Shown one piece after another: positions 17,801 through 27,124 of a stretch of DNA of 64,000 bases; the stretch's first letter is position 1; every line of letters starts with the position of its first letter. Under the pieces are notes generated by a model. That model was not told where the DNA came from, made no database searches, and worked only from the letters and a program-made list of their open reading frames with translations. The stretch is from NCBI RefSeq assembly GCF_001707825.1, contig NZ_LYBM01000020.1, forward strand, positions 1 through 64,000. Reading direction: 5' to 3'. This DNA comes from Veronia pacifica (GTDB lineage: Bacteria > Pseudomonadota > Gammaproteobacteria > Enterobacterales > Vibrionaceae). Made by a program: the position numbers and the translations under genes.

Positions 17801-18700
17801 CTAATTGCTTTGTTGCTCTTGATACGCAATGCGACCAACAATGTGCACTTCTTCGCCATCTTCATTGAATACAGCAAACCTTGATGCTGGGATCGGTTGG
17901 TCTGTTTTGATATAGAGTGACCGAGGGAGAAGCACCGGATTTTTGAATTCGCATTCGATGGCGATATTTCCGTTTGCCGGGACAACTTTCGCCAATGCAG
18001 CGGAGAGGAGCCACATCCCGTGCGCGATCGGTTTTTTGAAGCCCAAAAGCTTGGCAGTGATACCGGACATGTGTATCGGGTTAATGTCGCCGGATGCAAA
18101 AGCATAACGACGGGTGATCGGCAACGCACTCTTCAATGGTTGCGGAAAAGATAACGTGGCAAGGTCGCTATCTGAAATTAGCGGTGTGGATTTGAGTGCG
18201 TCCGCATCAGCTATTTTACGGTGGCGGAAGAGGTATCCAGAACGTCCCTCCCAGACCAATTCCCCCTGATTGTAGACATCGGTTTTGAGGAAAAAAACCA
18301 CCCCTTTTCTGTGCGGGATATGGCCGTCAAACTTCACTTCGAGATCAAGCTTGCTATTTATATCCAAGGGCTGGTGTTGAGTAACGGATTGACTCAGGTG
18401 CACTAGACCCAACAACTTAAATGGAAAGTCCTTTCGGGTCATCAGTTTCATCTGAAGCGGGAATGAAATAATCTGCGGGTAAGCAGGTGGCAAATAGCCA
18501 CCCACCTTATTCACGCCTATCGACTGACAGTAACTGCGAAGTTTCGCTTTATCGCACCGCCAGCCCTTGATAGTGAGGCAAACGTCCGATAACTTCCAGT
18601 CTTTGACATTGGCACTGTGCATGGCTGCATTAACATACAGTGGCAGCATGGCGGGCATTTTCACCGTCTGAGTGCGATATGGTGTGTGTTGTTTAGTCAT
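17801..18700 (-). CDS. MaoC-like (R)-specific enoyl-ACP/CoA hydratase
   Basis: About 299 residues: a degenerate N-terminal hot-dog domain and a C-terminal MaoC domain. The hydratase-2 motif is intact, YAFASGDINPIHMSGITAKL, with the catalytic Asp and His; KPIAHGMWLLSAALAKVV is the typical helix after it. It should hydrate trans-2-enoyl thioesters to (R)-3-hydroxyacyl thioesters, or dehydrate the reverse. The ATG follows the stop of the reductase gene directly (TAAATG), so the two proteins are translationally coupled and probably catalyse consecutive steps. Confidence 0.88.
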   Translation of the reverse strand: MTKQHTPYRTQTVKMPAMLPLYVNAAMHSANVKDWKLSDVCLTIKGWRCDKAKLRSYCQSIGVNKVGGYLPPAYPQIISFPLQMKLMTRKDFPFKLLGLVHLSQSVTQHQPLDINSKLDLEVKFDGHIPHRKGVVFFLKTDVYNQGELVWEGRSGYLFRHRKIADADALKSTPLISDSDLATLSFPQPLKSALPITRRYAFASGDINPIHMSGITAKLLGFKKPIAHGMWLLSAALAKVVPANGNIAIECEFKNPVLLPRSLYIKTDQPIPASRFAVFNEDGEEVHIVGRIAYQEQQSN

Positions 18701-20023
18701 TTACGCCCCCAGCAAGCTCTGTCCGCAAACACGCACTGTGTTACCTGTTACCGGGCCTGAAGCACTGTCTGCGAACCAAAGAATAGTTTCAGCAACGTCT
18801 TCTGGTAGTCCACCCTGTTGTAATGAACTGATACGACGACCAACCTGTCGGACACCAAATGGAATTTTTGCCGTCATTTCTGTTTCGATAAAGCCGGGTG
18901 CAACCGCGTTTACCGATATCCCCTTCTTCGTGAGCTCTGGATTCGCCGAGAAGGCATCTACAAATCCTATTACTCCTGCTTTACTGGTCGCGTAGTTGGT
19001 CTGACCCTTGTTTCCTGCAATTCCGCTTATTGATGCCACACCCACGATGCGCCCGTTGTCGTTGATTTTTTGATTTGAAAGTAAAGTTTCAGTCAAACGA
19101 ACGGGTGCTTCAAGATTGATTGCCAACGTCATTTCCCACGCATCGCTTTTCATCGCGGCAAGAGACTTGTCTCGGGTGACACCCGCATTGTGAACAATGA
19201 TGTCAACAGGTTCGGCAAGTGCCGCAGCCACTTGCCGAGCTGCATCCTCGTTGGCGAGGTTTGCCAAGATGGCCTCACCACCCAAGCCTTTCATTAGCTT
19301 TGTCAGTTGAGCTTCAGCTGCAGGGATGTCGAGCCCAACCACTGTTGCGCCACGTGAGGCGAAACGTTCAGCGATAGCTTTACCAATGCCTCTTGATGCG
19401 CCAGTGATCAGTGCCCGTTTACCATCTAACCTTCCTTTATCCCAATCTTCAGAATTGTCTGCGGTCATGATTCGAACCGTTTGTGCACTGACATACGCCG
19501 AGCGTGGACTGAGGAAAAAGGCAAGAGTTGAGGACAAGCCTTTTTCAGCCCCTTCTGCTACCTGAACAAGCTGTGCTGTTCCGCCTTTGCGAAGTTCTTT
19601 ACCAAGAGAACGAACAAAGCCGCTCAGTGAGCGTTGAGCTATTCTCTGGTCTGAGGTCGTACATTGTTCTGGAGGCCGGCCGATAATTAACACTCTTCCG
19701 CATGAGCGGAGTGTTCTGATGGCTGGTTTGAAAAATGAGTGGAGTGATTTGAGCTCGCTTAGGTCACTAATTGATGTTGCATCGAATATCAGGCCATAAG
19801 CAGTTGTGACATTTAATTCTGATACAGCAAAACCGAGTGATTTTACCTGATCCCTGATGACCTTATCTGCACGTTGCCCCTGTGGCGCGCCAAACTGAAC
19901 AACATCTTGTTGGCTTGGTGTGAAGTTGTAGTCTCTGTCAAGGCGCGGCGGTACTGGTAGTCCTAATATTTTGCTCAACTTGCTGCCGATAGTTGAACGC
20001 GTAAAACGCATGTAGCCGTCCAT
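18701..20023 (-). CDS. High-molecular-weight 3-oxoacyl-ACP reductase (FabG4-like)
   Basis: About 440 residues. The first 200 are the extra Rossmann-like (flavodoxin-like) domain of the FabG4/HMwFabG group; the second half is a full short-chain dehydrogenase: ALITGASRGIGKAIAERFAS for NAD(P), NAGVTRDK, the Ser of GVASISGIAGNKGQ and YATSKAG with the catalytic Tyr/Lys. It reduces 3-oxoacyl thioesters, usually with NADH. ATG at 20023 is preferred over TTG at 20026 (GGGAG nine bases upstream). In many genomes it is grouped with a MaoC hydratase and a thiolase; here the thiolase is missing. Confidence 0.9.
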   Translation of the reverse strand: MDGYMRFTRSTIGSKLSKILGLPVPPRLDRDYNFTPSQQDVVQFGAPQGQRADKVIRDQVKSLGFAVSELNVTTAYGLIFDATSISDLSELKSLHSFFKPAIRTLRSCGRVLIIGRPPEQCTTSDQRIAQRSLSGFVRSLGKELRKGGTAQLVQVAEGAEKGLSSTLAFFLSPRSAYVSAQTVRIMTADNSEDWDKGRLDGKRALITGASRGIGKAIAERFASRGATVVGLDIPAAEAQLTKLMKGLGGEAILANLANEDAARQVAAALAEPVDIIVHNAGVTRDKSLAAMKSDAWEMTLAINLEAPVRLTETLLSNQKINDNGRIVGVASISGIAGNKGQTNYATSKAGVIGFVDAFSANPELTKKGISVNAVAPGFIETEMTAKIPFGVRQVGRRISSLQQGGLPEDVAETILWFADSASGPVTGNTVRVCGQSLLGA

Positions 20024-20445
20024 CAATCATTACTCCCTTATTATCATATGTGGCAAAAACGCGTTCCCTTTGTCGCGTTCTATATTGCAATAAATGAATG
20101 TCGCAGTGAGCCGTACCTTATAATAGCTGGCTGACAACTACGTTATATAATTTGAGAATTTTTATTGTTTATTTTTTTAGCTTGACGTTGGTAAGAAAAA
20201 ACTCAGATGCTATGAAACTCACAAGGTTTCTGGTCAAAGTCATTGTGGAAAGAAAATAACATACATGTTTGTTTTAAACAGATATATTGATGATGTTATC
20301 CCTGTATAAAATTAAACGGCTTGTCCGTTATTATTGTTGCCGGTAAATGTCATTTTACTGAATACCATTTGGTTAAACTGTATTATCTTTCTATTTATAG
20401 AGAACCCCGCCACCGTATATTTGAAGGGTAGGCGGGGTTTAAAAA
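20024..20445. other. Intergenic stretch upstream of the fabG-maoC operon
   Basis: About 420 bases without a gene. It must hold the promoter of the reductase operon and the terminator of the YdcH-like gene (20403-20439). AT-rich; no operator recognised. Confidence 0.4.
20403..20439. terminator. Terminator hairpin after the YdcH-like gene
   Basis: AACCCCGCC (20403-20411) and GGCGGGGTT (20431-20439) form a 9-bp GC-rich stem with a 19-base loop, 7 bases past the stop of the YdcH-like gene. T residues follow on the plus side and ACTAT/TTAT-rich sequence on the minus side. Confidence 0.55.
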
Positions 20446-20682
20446 CTATTTCGTTAATACTTTGTATATCTCATCTTTTAATTGAGCTCGACGTGTTTTG
20501 AGCTGCATAAAGGTTAAATCATCAGTGGGTACGTTATTGTTTTCTAGACCCCGAATTTCATGATCTAGGCTGTGATACTCCTTTGCCTGTGCATTAAAAT
20601 TGGCGTCAGACGATTTCAATTCGCTTATCTTGTCTTTGAATTCTGGAAAATCATAAACGAGACCGTGGTTTTCACCGAGCAT
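20446..20682 (-). CDS. YdcH family protein (DUF465)
   Basis: Codes for 78 residues, the size of the YdcH family. The pattern MLGENHGLVYDFPEFKDKIS then YHSLDHEIRGLENNNVPTDD and LKTRRAQLKDEIYKVLTK gives the typical two antiparallel helices of DUF465. The function of the family is unknown; members are abundant small cytoplasmic proteins. GAAGGAGGAG before the ATG predicts strong translation. It is followed by a terminator hairpin, so it is probably transcribed alone. Confidence 0.85.
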   Translation of the reverse strand: MLGENHGLVYDFPEFKDKISELKSSDANFNAQAKEYHSLDHEIRGLENNNVPTDDLTFMQLKTRRAQLKDEIYKVLTK

Positions 20683-20712
20683 AACTCAACTCCTCCTTCG
20701 ACTCACAAAATA

Positions 20713-20901
20713 TCAACCTAATTGCGTAGAGGGTAAGAACTGACTATCAATAACTTCAGCGTTTACATCGAGATGTGTCACAACAACAAGTCTATTACAA
20801 CGTCGCATCTTTCCAACACGCATACTCAAAGCATACTTTGAATTTTGAAGAGGGACTACTTTCAGACACAATGAATACTCAAAATCTCTCATATGAGACA
20901 T
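20713..20901 (-). CDS. Possible small hypothetical protein
   Basis: An open frame of 62 codons between the YdcH-like and DUF2960-like genes, same strand. The product has alternating hydrophobic residues (CLKVVPLQNSKYALSMRVGK) that could form beta strands. No family is recognised and the Shine-Dalgarno site is weak for both candidate ATG codons. It may be a chance frame. Confidence 0.3.
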   Translation of the reverse strand: MSHMRDFEYSLCLKVVPLQNSKYALSMRVGKMRRCNRLVVVTHLDVNAEVIDSQFLPSTQLG

Positions 20902-20981
20902 CTAGGTAAAAAAACTGTGTTTAGCGGTTAGACAATTCGATGCGCATCGATGCGGGCAAGTGTCTACTTGCCCCAGTAATA

Positions 20982-21245
20982 TCAGCGATTGTTTTTGATT
21001 GATTCAGCTTCTTTTTTGAGCAAGGTAATTTTTCCAAAGCCTAACTTATTAAAGTAGCTATCCCTGTGGTTCTTTACTGCTTTACCATCAGACACCATCT
21101 CCAACTGTTTTTCCATCGCCAGGAAATCTGTGATATCAATGCCTTCAGCATCTGCTGCAGCTTCATAAGGCGTGCGATGTCGTTGAAAGGAAAAGGTGAT
21201 AACTTTAGTCTCGTCTTTGAATACATATTGAAGTTGACGGGCCAT
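20982..21245 (-). CDS. DUF2960-type small protein
   Basis: Codes for 87 residues. ARQLQYVFKDETKVITFSFQ, then PYEAAADAEGIDITDFLAME and a C-terminal FNKLGFGKITLLKKE match my memory of DUF2960 proteins, which are found almost only in Vibrionaceae and relatives. No function is known for the family. It supports the taxonomic reading of the window. The gene lies downstream of a 12-bp hairpin (21327-21360) that separates it from the PhoD-like gene. Confidence 0.75.
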   Translation of the reverse strand: MARQLQYVFKDETKVITFSFQRHRTPYEAAADAEGIDITDFLAMEKQLEMVSDGKAVKNHRDSYFNKLGFGKITLLKKEAESIKNNR

Positions 21246-21326
21246 TTTTGAACCTAAACATAAAAAAAGAGTGCGGAGTATTTAACACCGAGCCCATGAA
21301 GTCAAACAAACGTGTATCGGGGTGAT

Positions 21327-21360
21327 CCGAGCAACCCAACGACTGGTCTGGGTTGCTCGG
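21327..21360. terminator. Hairpin between PhoD-like gene and DUF2960 gene
   Basis: CCGAGCAACCCA (21327-21338) and TGGGTTGCTCGG (21349-21360) form a perfect 12-bp stem with a 10-base loop, 12 bases past the PhoD-like stop. There is no adjacent T run on the minus strand, so it may also act as a processing or stability element. Confidence 0.55.
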
Positions 21361-21372
21361 AGAGTGAACTCG

Positions 21373-23260
21373 TCAGTGATTCGGACGCTCTGGAAAATGA
21401 ATAGTGCTATTATCCGCTGTCAGTAGGGCAATTTCTTTTGGTGAACCATCGTCATTGAGCATAAGTAACCCGACTGCACTGCTGTTAACCAGATATTGTT
21501 TGTCGTTATTTGACGGTAAACGTTTTACTATTCTCATCCGCTTTCTTCGGGTGAATATATTAAGTGGGGAACGTGTGCCAAATAGCATGCGATCCAACCA
21601 CTCAAATATGTCTAGATAAGGTTGTGGAAACTGATTACGTAAACCGCTGCATGTTATTTGCCAGATCCTCGGACTGCTTTTTCTAAATCTAATCATAATA
21701 TCGTAAGCAAACGAATAATGAACATCACCTGATAACACAATAAAGTTATGAGGGGTTCGTGGGTGTTTAAAAATGTTCATAATTCCATTTGCAGAGCCGG
21801 GGTGGGCCATCCAGTTTTCCGAATCTGTCGCCAACGGTTGACCAAGTAAAGTCGCTGTTCGTTGAATTGTTTCGATGAACTTGACACCAAATATTGGTGC
21901 TGCTGAAACAACAATCACTGCCTCATGGTTGAGTACATCTTGCTGGAAGTCCATCAGTGCCTCCCAGTCCATCAGCCCAGAAGGTTTATTATCGTTCGAT
22001 TCAGAACGCCATCGCCGCGTTCGCGTGTCCATTACCACAATTTTAGGTGTTGTCGGAATGGTGTAATGCCACTGCTCGAAATGCTTGAGCATCTCTTCTA
22101 GTGGACGTAGTGCCTCCTCTGTCCGATAACTGAAGTATGCAGAGACAAACTGCGAAAAGACGTCATTGAATGATGCCGGGTGGTTACCCCATCCCTGACA
22201 TAAGTAATAGGCGAGTAATGCATTTGAGATAATCCTATTACCGTAATCTGTCGCATATACTTCTTTTTCCCAGCCCACTGTGAGATTAAAGTCATCTGTA
22301 ATGTCATGATCGTCAAAAATCATATAGCTGGGTGTGTGTATAAACAGTCGTCTCACATGATGCAAACCAGCCACAAACTCCATAATTGATGACGCCTCGG
22401 TTTGCCAGCGCGAGATGTATTCAGGCTTGCCATTAAAGAGGGCCTCTGCGTCGGGCAGTGGCAGCAATTCCCATATTGCTGGCGACCAAACAAGTAAATA
22501 ATGCGCAAAATATTCGTTAAAGCTCAGTAGATGATTATCCAACGTTCTGGAGCTGAAAACGGGCTCTGCAGGTTGATTAAGCACTTTCTGTAGCCAAGAG
22601 CGACGCTGTTTTTTTGGCAAGAAAGGCTCTCTGCCATAAAGAGGCAGAGCTGAGTCAATTTGACGACAAGAAGAAAAGGGGGCATCCTCAAAAGGTTGGT
22701 CATAAAGGCCCAGCAACTTTATCGTTTCGCGTATGGTCCACATCAAAGGCCCGCTGACATCATCGGCATAAATTTGGTCACCTGACATAATCAGCAATTC
22801 GGCTCGCTCTGAGGCATCCACTTCCTGATGATGTTGGTCGAGTGTCACAAGCGCATCTTTACAATTATGATGTGGATGACGGCAAGAGCCGTGCGCTATT
22901 TTGTGTGTTTTTGATGGAATAAAGAAAACGGGTCGTGTCTCCCCGGGATAAAGTGCCCCATCGATGTTGTCGAACACTGACCCCGTAGACGTTTCAATAT
23001 CATAATTAAGTTCTGTATCGAGAGGGAAACCCGACGAGCAGGACAGTGTTTTCATCAGAACAAATGCGTGTTCACCGACCTGTTGGGTGTCCTCTATGGT
23101 TAGATTTGCGTTTCAATGGGGAGGGCGAGAGCTTGTGACAGATTTGCACTTTACCCTGAATGGCTTCAGTGACTACTGCCCATATCACGACTGTATCTGC
23201 GGTGACTCGCCGTAACATAGGGCCCGCAACAAAAAGCGGTAACTGATTCGTTTCCAACAC
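21373..23260 (-). pseudogene. PhoD-like alkaline phosphatase D family gene, frameshifted near the 5-prime end
   Basis: Two frames are needed to rebuild one protein of about 625 residues. From GTG at 23260 the first frame gives the family N-terminus (LPLFVAGPMLRRVTADTVVI then WAVVTEAIQGKVQICHKL), but stops at 23072. The second frame picks up near 23125 as NLTIEDTQQVGEHAFVLMKT and runs through a 560-residue open frame with the metallophosphatase core: KIAHGSCRHPHH, LLIMSGDQIYADD, MIFDDHDITDDF and VLSGDVHYSF. A one-base insertion (or two-base loss) around 23105-23130 explains it. If the shift is real, the long part could still start at ATG 23055 and lack only the N-terminal beta domain. The enzyme would hydrolyse phosphodi- or monoesters with metal ions. 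No Tat signal is seen. Confidence 0.75.
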
Positions 23261-23344
23261 TAATTTCCAACTGACATACTTCTTTCTATACTTTAGCCTG
23301 TGAAAATTTCCTCGTACACAGGCATTTGCACGTTACTGCTCACA

Positions 23345-24019
23345 TTATGGGGTTTGATGGGCGGCTGTTCTGGATAGCCTGGCTGTGTCGTCTATGAATC
23401 CATTTTTTCTGGCACGTTCTAGCCAAAGTTCTGCAACCTGATTTTCACCGATATCTTTCAGCGTTTCGATAAGCTGAATTTGAGCTGTTGGGTGCTCTTT
23501 TTGGGCAGCCATCGTCAGATAAAACAGTGCTTTTTCGGTATTTTTAGGTACTAAATGTCCCTGGAGAAAGAGTCTACCCAGTGCGTATTGCTCAACTTGA
23601 CTATCGCATGAAGCCAATTCCACAATCCATTTCAATTCATCGTACTCAAGACTGATGGGAGAGTGTTTTACAGGACTGTCCTCAGCATTAATCGAGCCGC
23701 CAATGGAGGAACAATATTCAAGGTACAGGCTCGATAGCCTAAATACACTCGGGTCTTCAAGCCCACGGGTAAAATATGGCGTAGCGTGTTTGCATGTTTC
23801 ATTGTGAAGAGTATGACTTCGCAAGACCTTCCAGCCTTCGAAAAACTGGCTCGTCAGAAAAGGTAAGGGGTAAGAACTTACAGTTGGACAACTGGCAGAT
23901 GAAGTCGCGTCTGACGGTAATGAAAAGTGAGTGAGTGTTTGGTCTGTTGTGGAATTCTCGGTACATCCATTTAGCGTTATCAAGATAGTGGGTAATAAAA
24001 TCAACACAAAGCGCAACAT
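23345..24019 (-). CDS. Sel1-repeat lipoprotein
   Basis: About 224 residues. Signal peptide with lipobox LNGC (Cys at about 18), so it is probably lipid-anchored. Residues about 135-215 form two or three Sel1/TPR-like helix pairs: EQYALGRLFLQGHLVPKNTE and KALFYLTMAAQKEHPTAQIQ, the classic LG..Y..G..V..d..kA..y...AA pattern. Several Cys in the middle region could form disulfides in the periplasm. ATG at 24019 is chosen (AGGAGAGG upstream). Sel1 proteins mediate protein contacts, for example in flagellar motors (MotX) and regulation; the partner is unknown here. Confidence 0.75.
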   Translation of the reverse strand: MLRFVLILLPTILITLNGCTENSTTDQTLTHFSLPSDATSSASCPTVSSYPLPFLTSQFFEGWKVLRSHTLHNETCKHATPYFTRGLEDPSVFRLSSLYLEYCSSIGGSINAEDSPVKHSPISLEYDELKWIVELASCDSQVEQYALGRLFLQGHLVPKNTEKALFYLTMAAQKEHPTAQIQLIETLKDIGENQVAELWLERARKNGFIDDTARLSRTAAHQTP

Positions 24020-24022
24020 CAA

Positions 24023-24524
24023 AACCTCTCCTTGGTTCTATGCTCTGGTATTCAACTTGACGGTAAAGTGTCGATAGAAAAACGGCCGGAGGAACTAATA
24101 ACATCACGGCACGGTGTAATCGCTTCCACCCGGTGTGTTTTCATACGTCACTGATACTTAGATTGTTAGAATAATCAAACAGATTATAGATAACCAAACG
24201 GTCTAGAAACGTCACAAATATAGGAATTAAAAAGGAGAGTTGTACTGATGACCTTTAAGTGGGCTTTTTTTCTTTATGAATGTAAGTGTCCATCTTAATG
24301 GATAAATCGACACGCTTTTACATCCTTTCGCTGATTTACCTCCTTTCTGTATCTAATTCCTCCCTCGACATGAATCTGTAGAAGTTGTCGGCTGTTACCT
24401 TTACGATATAGGCGGTTTCTGTCGCGTCACGAAACGTTGGTCATAACTTGAATCATTGTTTTTGGCTTAACGTGATTGAGCGGATCACCCGGGTATGTCT
24501 TAGCGTCTTATAAAGGAATAAAAA
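24023..24524. other. Intergenic stretch between divergent genes
   Basis: About 500 bases separating the Sel1 lipoprotein (minus) and the hydrolase (plus). No coding frame, hairpin or operator stands out. Confidence 0.4.
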
Positions 24525-25298
24525 ATGACAAAAGAGAAGCACATTGTCTTAATTCATGGTACTTGGGGACACGGATCTGATTGGGATGAAATGGTTCCGG
24601 AGCTTGAAATCCGGGGATATACGGTTCACGCACCCAGTTTGAGATACCATGATTTGCCTCTACTCGAGGGAGCTATGGTCATGGGAACTGTCAGTCTGAA
24701 TGACTACGTCTCAGACTTGGTCGACTTTGTGGAATCTCTGGATAGCCCGCCAATTATTGTCGGTCTTTCGATGGGTGGGTTGCTTGCACAACTTGTCGCT
24801 GCCAGAACAGCGCATAAAGCGGTTGTTTTATTTTCGCCTGCACCTGCAGCAGGTATATATGGCCTTTACCCCAATACTGTGAAAATGTTCTACAAATATT
24901 TCTTACGCTGGGGTTTTTGGAAAAAACCTATGTATCCAAGCTGGCCTGAATTTAGAACAGGCGTGCTGAATGAAAAAAGTGAGGAAGACGCCAAAAAGTT
25001 TTTTACCTCTCTGACTGTTGAGTCTGGCCGAGCATACGCTGAAATGGCCTTTTGGATGTTTGATCGCAATAAGTCGGCGTTTGTTGACGTTGATAAAATA
25101 TCAACGCCCGTTCTTATTTTTTCAGGCAGTAAAGATAAGACAGTTTCACCGAACATAGCCAAGGCAACTGCAAAAAGATACAGAGGTTCAGTTCATATAG
25201 AACTGCCTGAGTCTGATCATGTGATGATTCTTGGTAAAGAGTTGCCAAGTGTGATGAAGCAATTTGATGTGTGGGCAGAGGAGCGGGTCTATAAATGA
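24525..25298 (+). CDS. Alpha/beta hydrolase
   Basis: About 257 residues. The oxyanion strand HIVLIHGTWGHGSDWDEMVP, nucleophile elbow VGLSMGGLLAQL (Ser82), acidic residue in LIFSGSKDKTVSPN and the final His in LPESDHVMIL give a full Ser-Asp-His triad. A cap region lies at about 115-190. Substrate unknown; lipase-, esterase- or lyase-type activities are possible. AAAGGAATAAAAA precedes ATG. It is monocistronic: a terminator follows at 25323-25343 and convergent MTHFR-like gene lies beyond. Confidence 0.88.
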   Translation: MTKEKHIVLIHGTWGHGSDWDEMVPELEIRGYTVHAPSLRYHDLPLLEGAMVMGTVSLNDYVSDLVDFVESLDSPPIIVGLSMGGLLAQLVAARTAHKAVVLFSPAPAAGIYGLYPNTVKMFYKYFLRWGFWKKPMYPSWPEFRTGVLNEKSEEDAKKFFTSLTVESGRAYAEMAFWMFDRNKSAFVDVDKISTPVLIFSGSKDKTVSPNIAKATAKRYRGSVHIELPESDHVMILGKELPSVMKQFDVWAEERVYK

Positions 25299-25322
25299 GA
25301 ATAGTCGCGAGAGCGCACAGAG

Positions 25323-25346
25323 AGCGGGGACGAGTGCCCCGCTTTT
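25323..25346 (+). terminator. Rho-independent terminator
   Basis: AGCGGGG (25323-25329), loop ACGAGTG, CCCCGCT then TTTC: a 7-bp stem with four T residues, 25 bases past the hydrolase stop. Confidence 0.6.
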
Positions 25347-25359
25347 CAGTTGATGATCA

Positions 25360-26319
25360 TTAGCTGGCAAGCAGCTTTTCAGCAAGACTCAATTCCATTG
25401 TCGCTTTCAGCAAGCGATAAAGGTTGATTGAAGCGTCGATTTCTTCTTTTCTATTTGTCAGGCTCTCTATGTTCAGCCCAAGCGGGACATTGAGAGATGC
25501 ACAGCTCTGTAAAATGAGGTTGAGGTTTTCTCGGCATATTCTCACCGATTCATTAAGTGGATTTTCTGCGTCCAATATTCTCCACTTTGTGGCCTCCGGA
25601 ACAGAAATACCGAGCCACTCCATAAACTCCAGTGTCTTTTCACTGCCACATGGTGTGAACGTAAGGATGATCCTACCCGGCTCAATGCCTTCCTGACGAC
25701 AAGTTCGAGCGTAACTGGTGATCAGGTTCACTGTTGCTTGAGCATCATAAACTGCCTGCGAAATATAAAACTCACACCCCTGTTCTGTTTTTTTCATTAG
25801 ACGCTGATGCTCATTGCGCTTTGACGAATGCCGCTCAGCAATAGTCACTCCACCCAGGAAAAAATCTTGTTGGTGCTTTTCGAGTACTTTATAGGCATCA
25901 GAGAGACTGAGTTTAATATCTCCTTCGGAGGAAGGGCTCCCAACCAGCACGAGGTTATCTAGTTGGTAGATTTCCTTCGTTTCACTCAGCCAATCAATGA
26001 ACTCTTGTTCACCGCGTTGCGCGACGCTTTTATACGTGATCACATCCTGTTTTGAGATGTGTTTAACCAGTTGGCTATATTCTCTTGGGTCAACAGTGTG
26101 CTTGAAAGGAAAAGGTCTTGGTGCGGCTGTGCGGCTGCTTTCGTCCTGAATGTCATAAACGACGACGCCATCGTATTCAATTTCATGAAGCCGGTTAAGA
26201 AGCTTTTGGGCAATTTCAGCAATCTTTGCTTTATCTGTGCCCTTTTTAGGCGGCGTAGTACCAATTAAGTAAACCCCCTGCGCAGGATCCTCAATTTTTT
26301 CTTTAAGTGATAAAGCCAT
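25360..26319 (-). CDS. Methylenetetrahydrofolate reductase family protein (MetF-like)
   Basis: About 319 residues, a TIM-barrel protein of the MTHFR superfamily but distant from housekeeping MetF. N-terminus GVYLIGTTPPKKGTDKAKIA replaces the usual FEFFPPKT, then VVVYDIQDESSRTAAPRPFP corresponds to the folate/flavin face and NLVLVGSPSSEGDIKLSLSD to the vTaGgn strand. FLGGVTIAERH and FYISQAVYDAQATVNLI (normally ..ITQ..FD...f..f) complete the barrel. Standalone MTHFR-like proteins of this type have no settled substrate; they may act in methyl or folate metabolism. Monocistronic. Confidence 0.75.
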   Translation of the reverse strand: MALSLKEKIEDPAQGVYLIGTTPPKKGTDKAKIAEIAQKLLNRLHEIEYDGVVVYDIQDESSRTAAPRPFPFKHTVDPREYSQLVKHISKQDVITYKSVAQRGEQEFIDWLSETKEIYQLDNLVLVGSPSSEGDIKLSLSDAYKVLEKHQQDFFLGGVTIAERHSSKRNEHQRLMKKTEQGCEFYISQAVYDAQATVNLITSYARTCRQEGIEPGRIILTFTPCGSEKTLEFMEWLGISVPEATKWRILDAENPLNESVRICRENLNLILQSCASLNVPLGLNIESLTNRKEEIDASINLYRLLKATMELSLAEKLLAS

Positions 26320-26550
26320 ATCGTAACGTCCAACTGTTAACTCTTACTGATTTTCACTATAACAGCCATTTAGACGTCCAGATAGCCCATTATGATGAAA
26401 AAAATTCATAATCATACAAACTTTAACTGAAATTGAGTAATCTTTGCAGGTTATGTTTGGTTAAAATGACATCAATCGTTTCTTTATGAAAAATTAATTT
26501 CATTTAAATAAAAAATAAAATATCTGTAACTCACAAACATACGTTTATTA

Positions 26551-26685
26551 ATGGAACCTAATCAGAAGACAGAGCACCTAAAAGAGGTTAAATCTTTAGT
26601 TAGGCGTTTGATAGCCATCATGACTCTCTCAGGGGTGAGGGTAGTAGCTGTTAAACCGATGAAAGTATGGAAGGAAATATTATGA
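26551..26685 (+). CDS. Possible small protein overlapping the next small gene
   Basis: A 44-codon frame (MEPNQKTEHLKEVKSLVRRL then IAIMTLSGVRVVAVKPMKVW, KEIL) whose TGA overlaps the ATG of the following gene as ATGA, the classic coupled-translation overlap. The product is basic with an amphipathic helix. It lacks a convincing Shine-Dalgarno site at the ATG, which is the main argument against it. No family recognised. Confidence 0.35.
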   Translation: MEPNQKTEHLKEVKSLVRRLIAIMTLSGVRVVAVKPMKVWKEIL

Positions 26686-26873
26686 ATCAGACTCAAGAAC
26701 TGAAATCAACGCTTATACAGCTACAATCACAGATCAATCAGCTGAGCGCAAAAGACAAGGCGGTATATGATAAGTCAAAGCAAGACCTTGATATTCTTGT
26801 CAAGAATAATGGTCAGTATGCGATTGCCGCCGTCTGTGTAAAAGCGGTTGAGTTGCAGTTATCACACGGCTGA
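26682..26873 (+). CDS. Small helical hypothetical protein
   Basis: Codes for 63 residues from ATG 26682, with GGAAGGAAATATT before it (an ATG at 26667 is the ribosome site itself). Residues 1-35 form a Gln/Leu-rich coiled coil (TQELKSTLIQLQSQINQLSA), the rest a second helix QYAIAAVCVKAVELQLS. No family recognised. It is expressed independently of the divergent MTHFR-like gene and possibly coupled to the upstream 44-codon frame. Confidence 0.6.
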   Translation: MNQTQELKSTLIQLQSQINQLSAKDKAVYDKSKQDLDILVKNNGQYAIAAVCVKAVELQLSHG

Positions 26874-27124
26874 TAGTCTTACCATTGCCCTAACAATATA
26901 TTCAATGTAACCGTAATCTGCTTCCTGCTGGTGTGTCTGCCAGATTTTGATTTGGAGATGCGGTTATTTTCTTTATTACATATCCTGCCAACACATTTTT
27001 TAGACCTCTCTCACCTTTTTTACCGCCCCAAACCCTTAAATTCTGGTAGTTTGGCGTCGAAGTATAATATTTTCTTAATATTGAGCCCGTAAGCTGGCGA
27101 CCATCATCAGAATGTCATTTATTT

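Noticed and set aside
27058-27086. Zur-box-like AATATT-rich sequence before the zinc operon
   Set aside because: Only the AATATT pieces match; the outer arms do not pair, so chance in AT-rich DNA is likelier.
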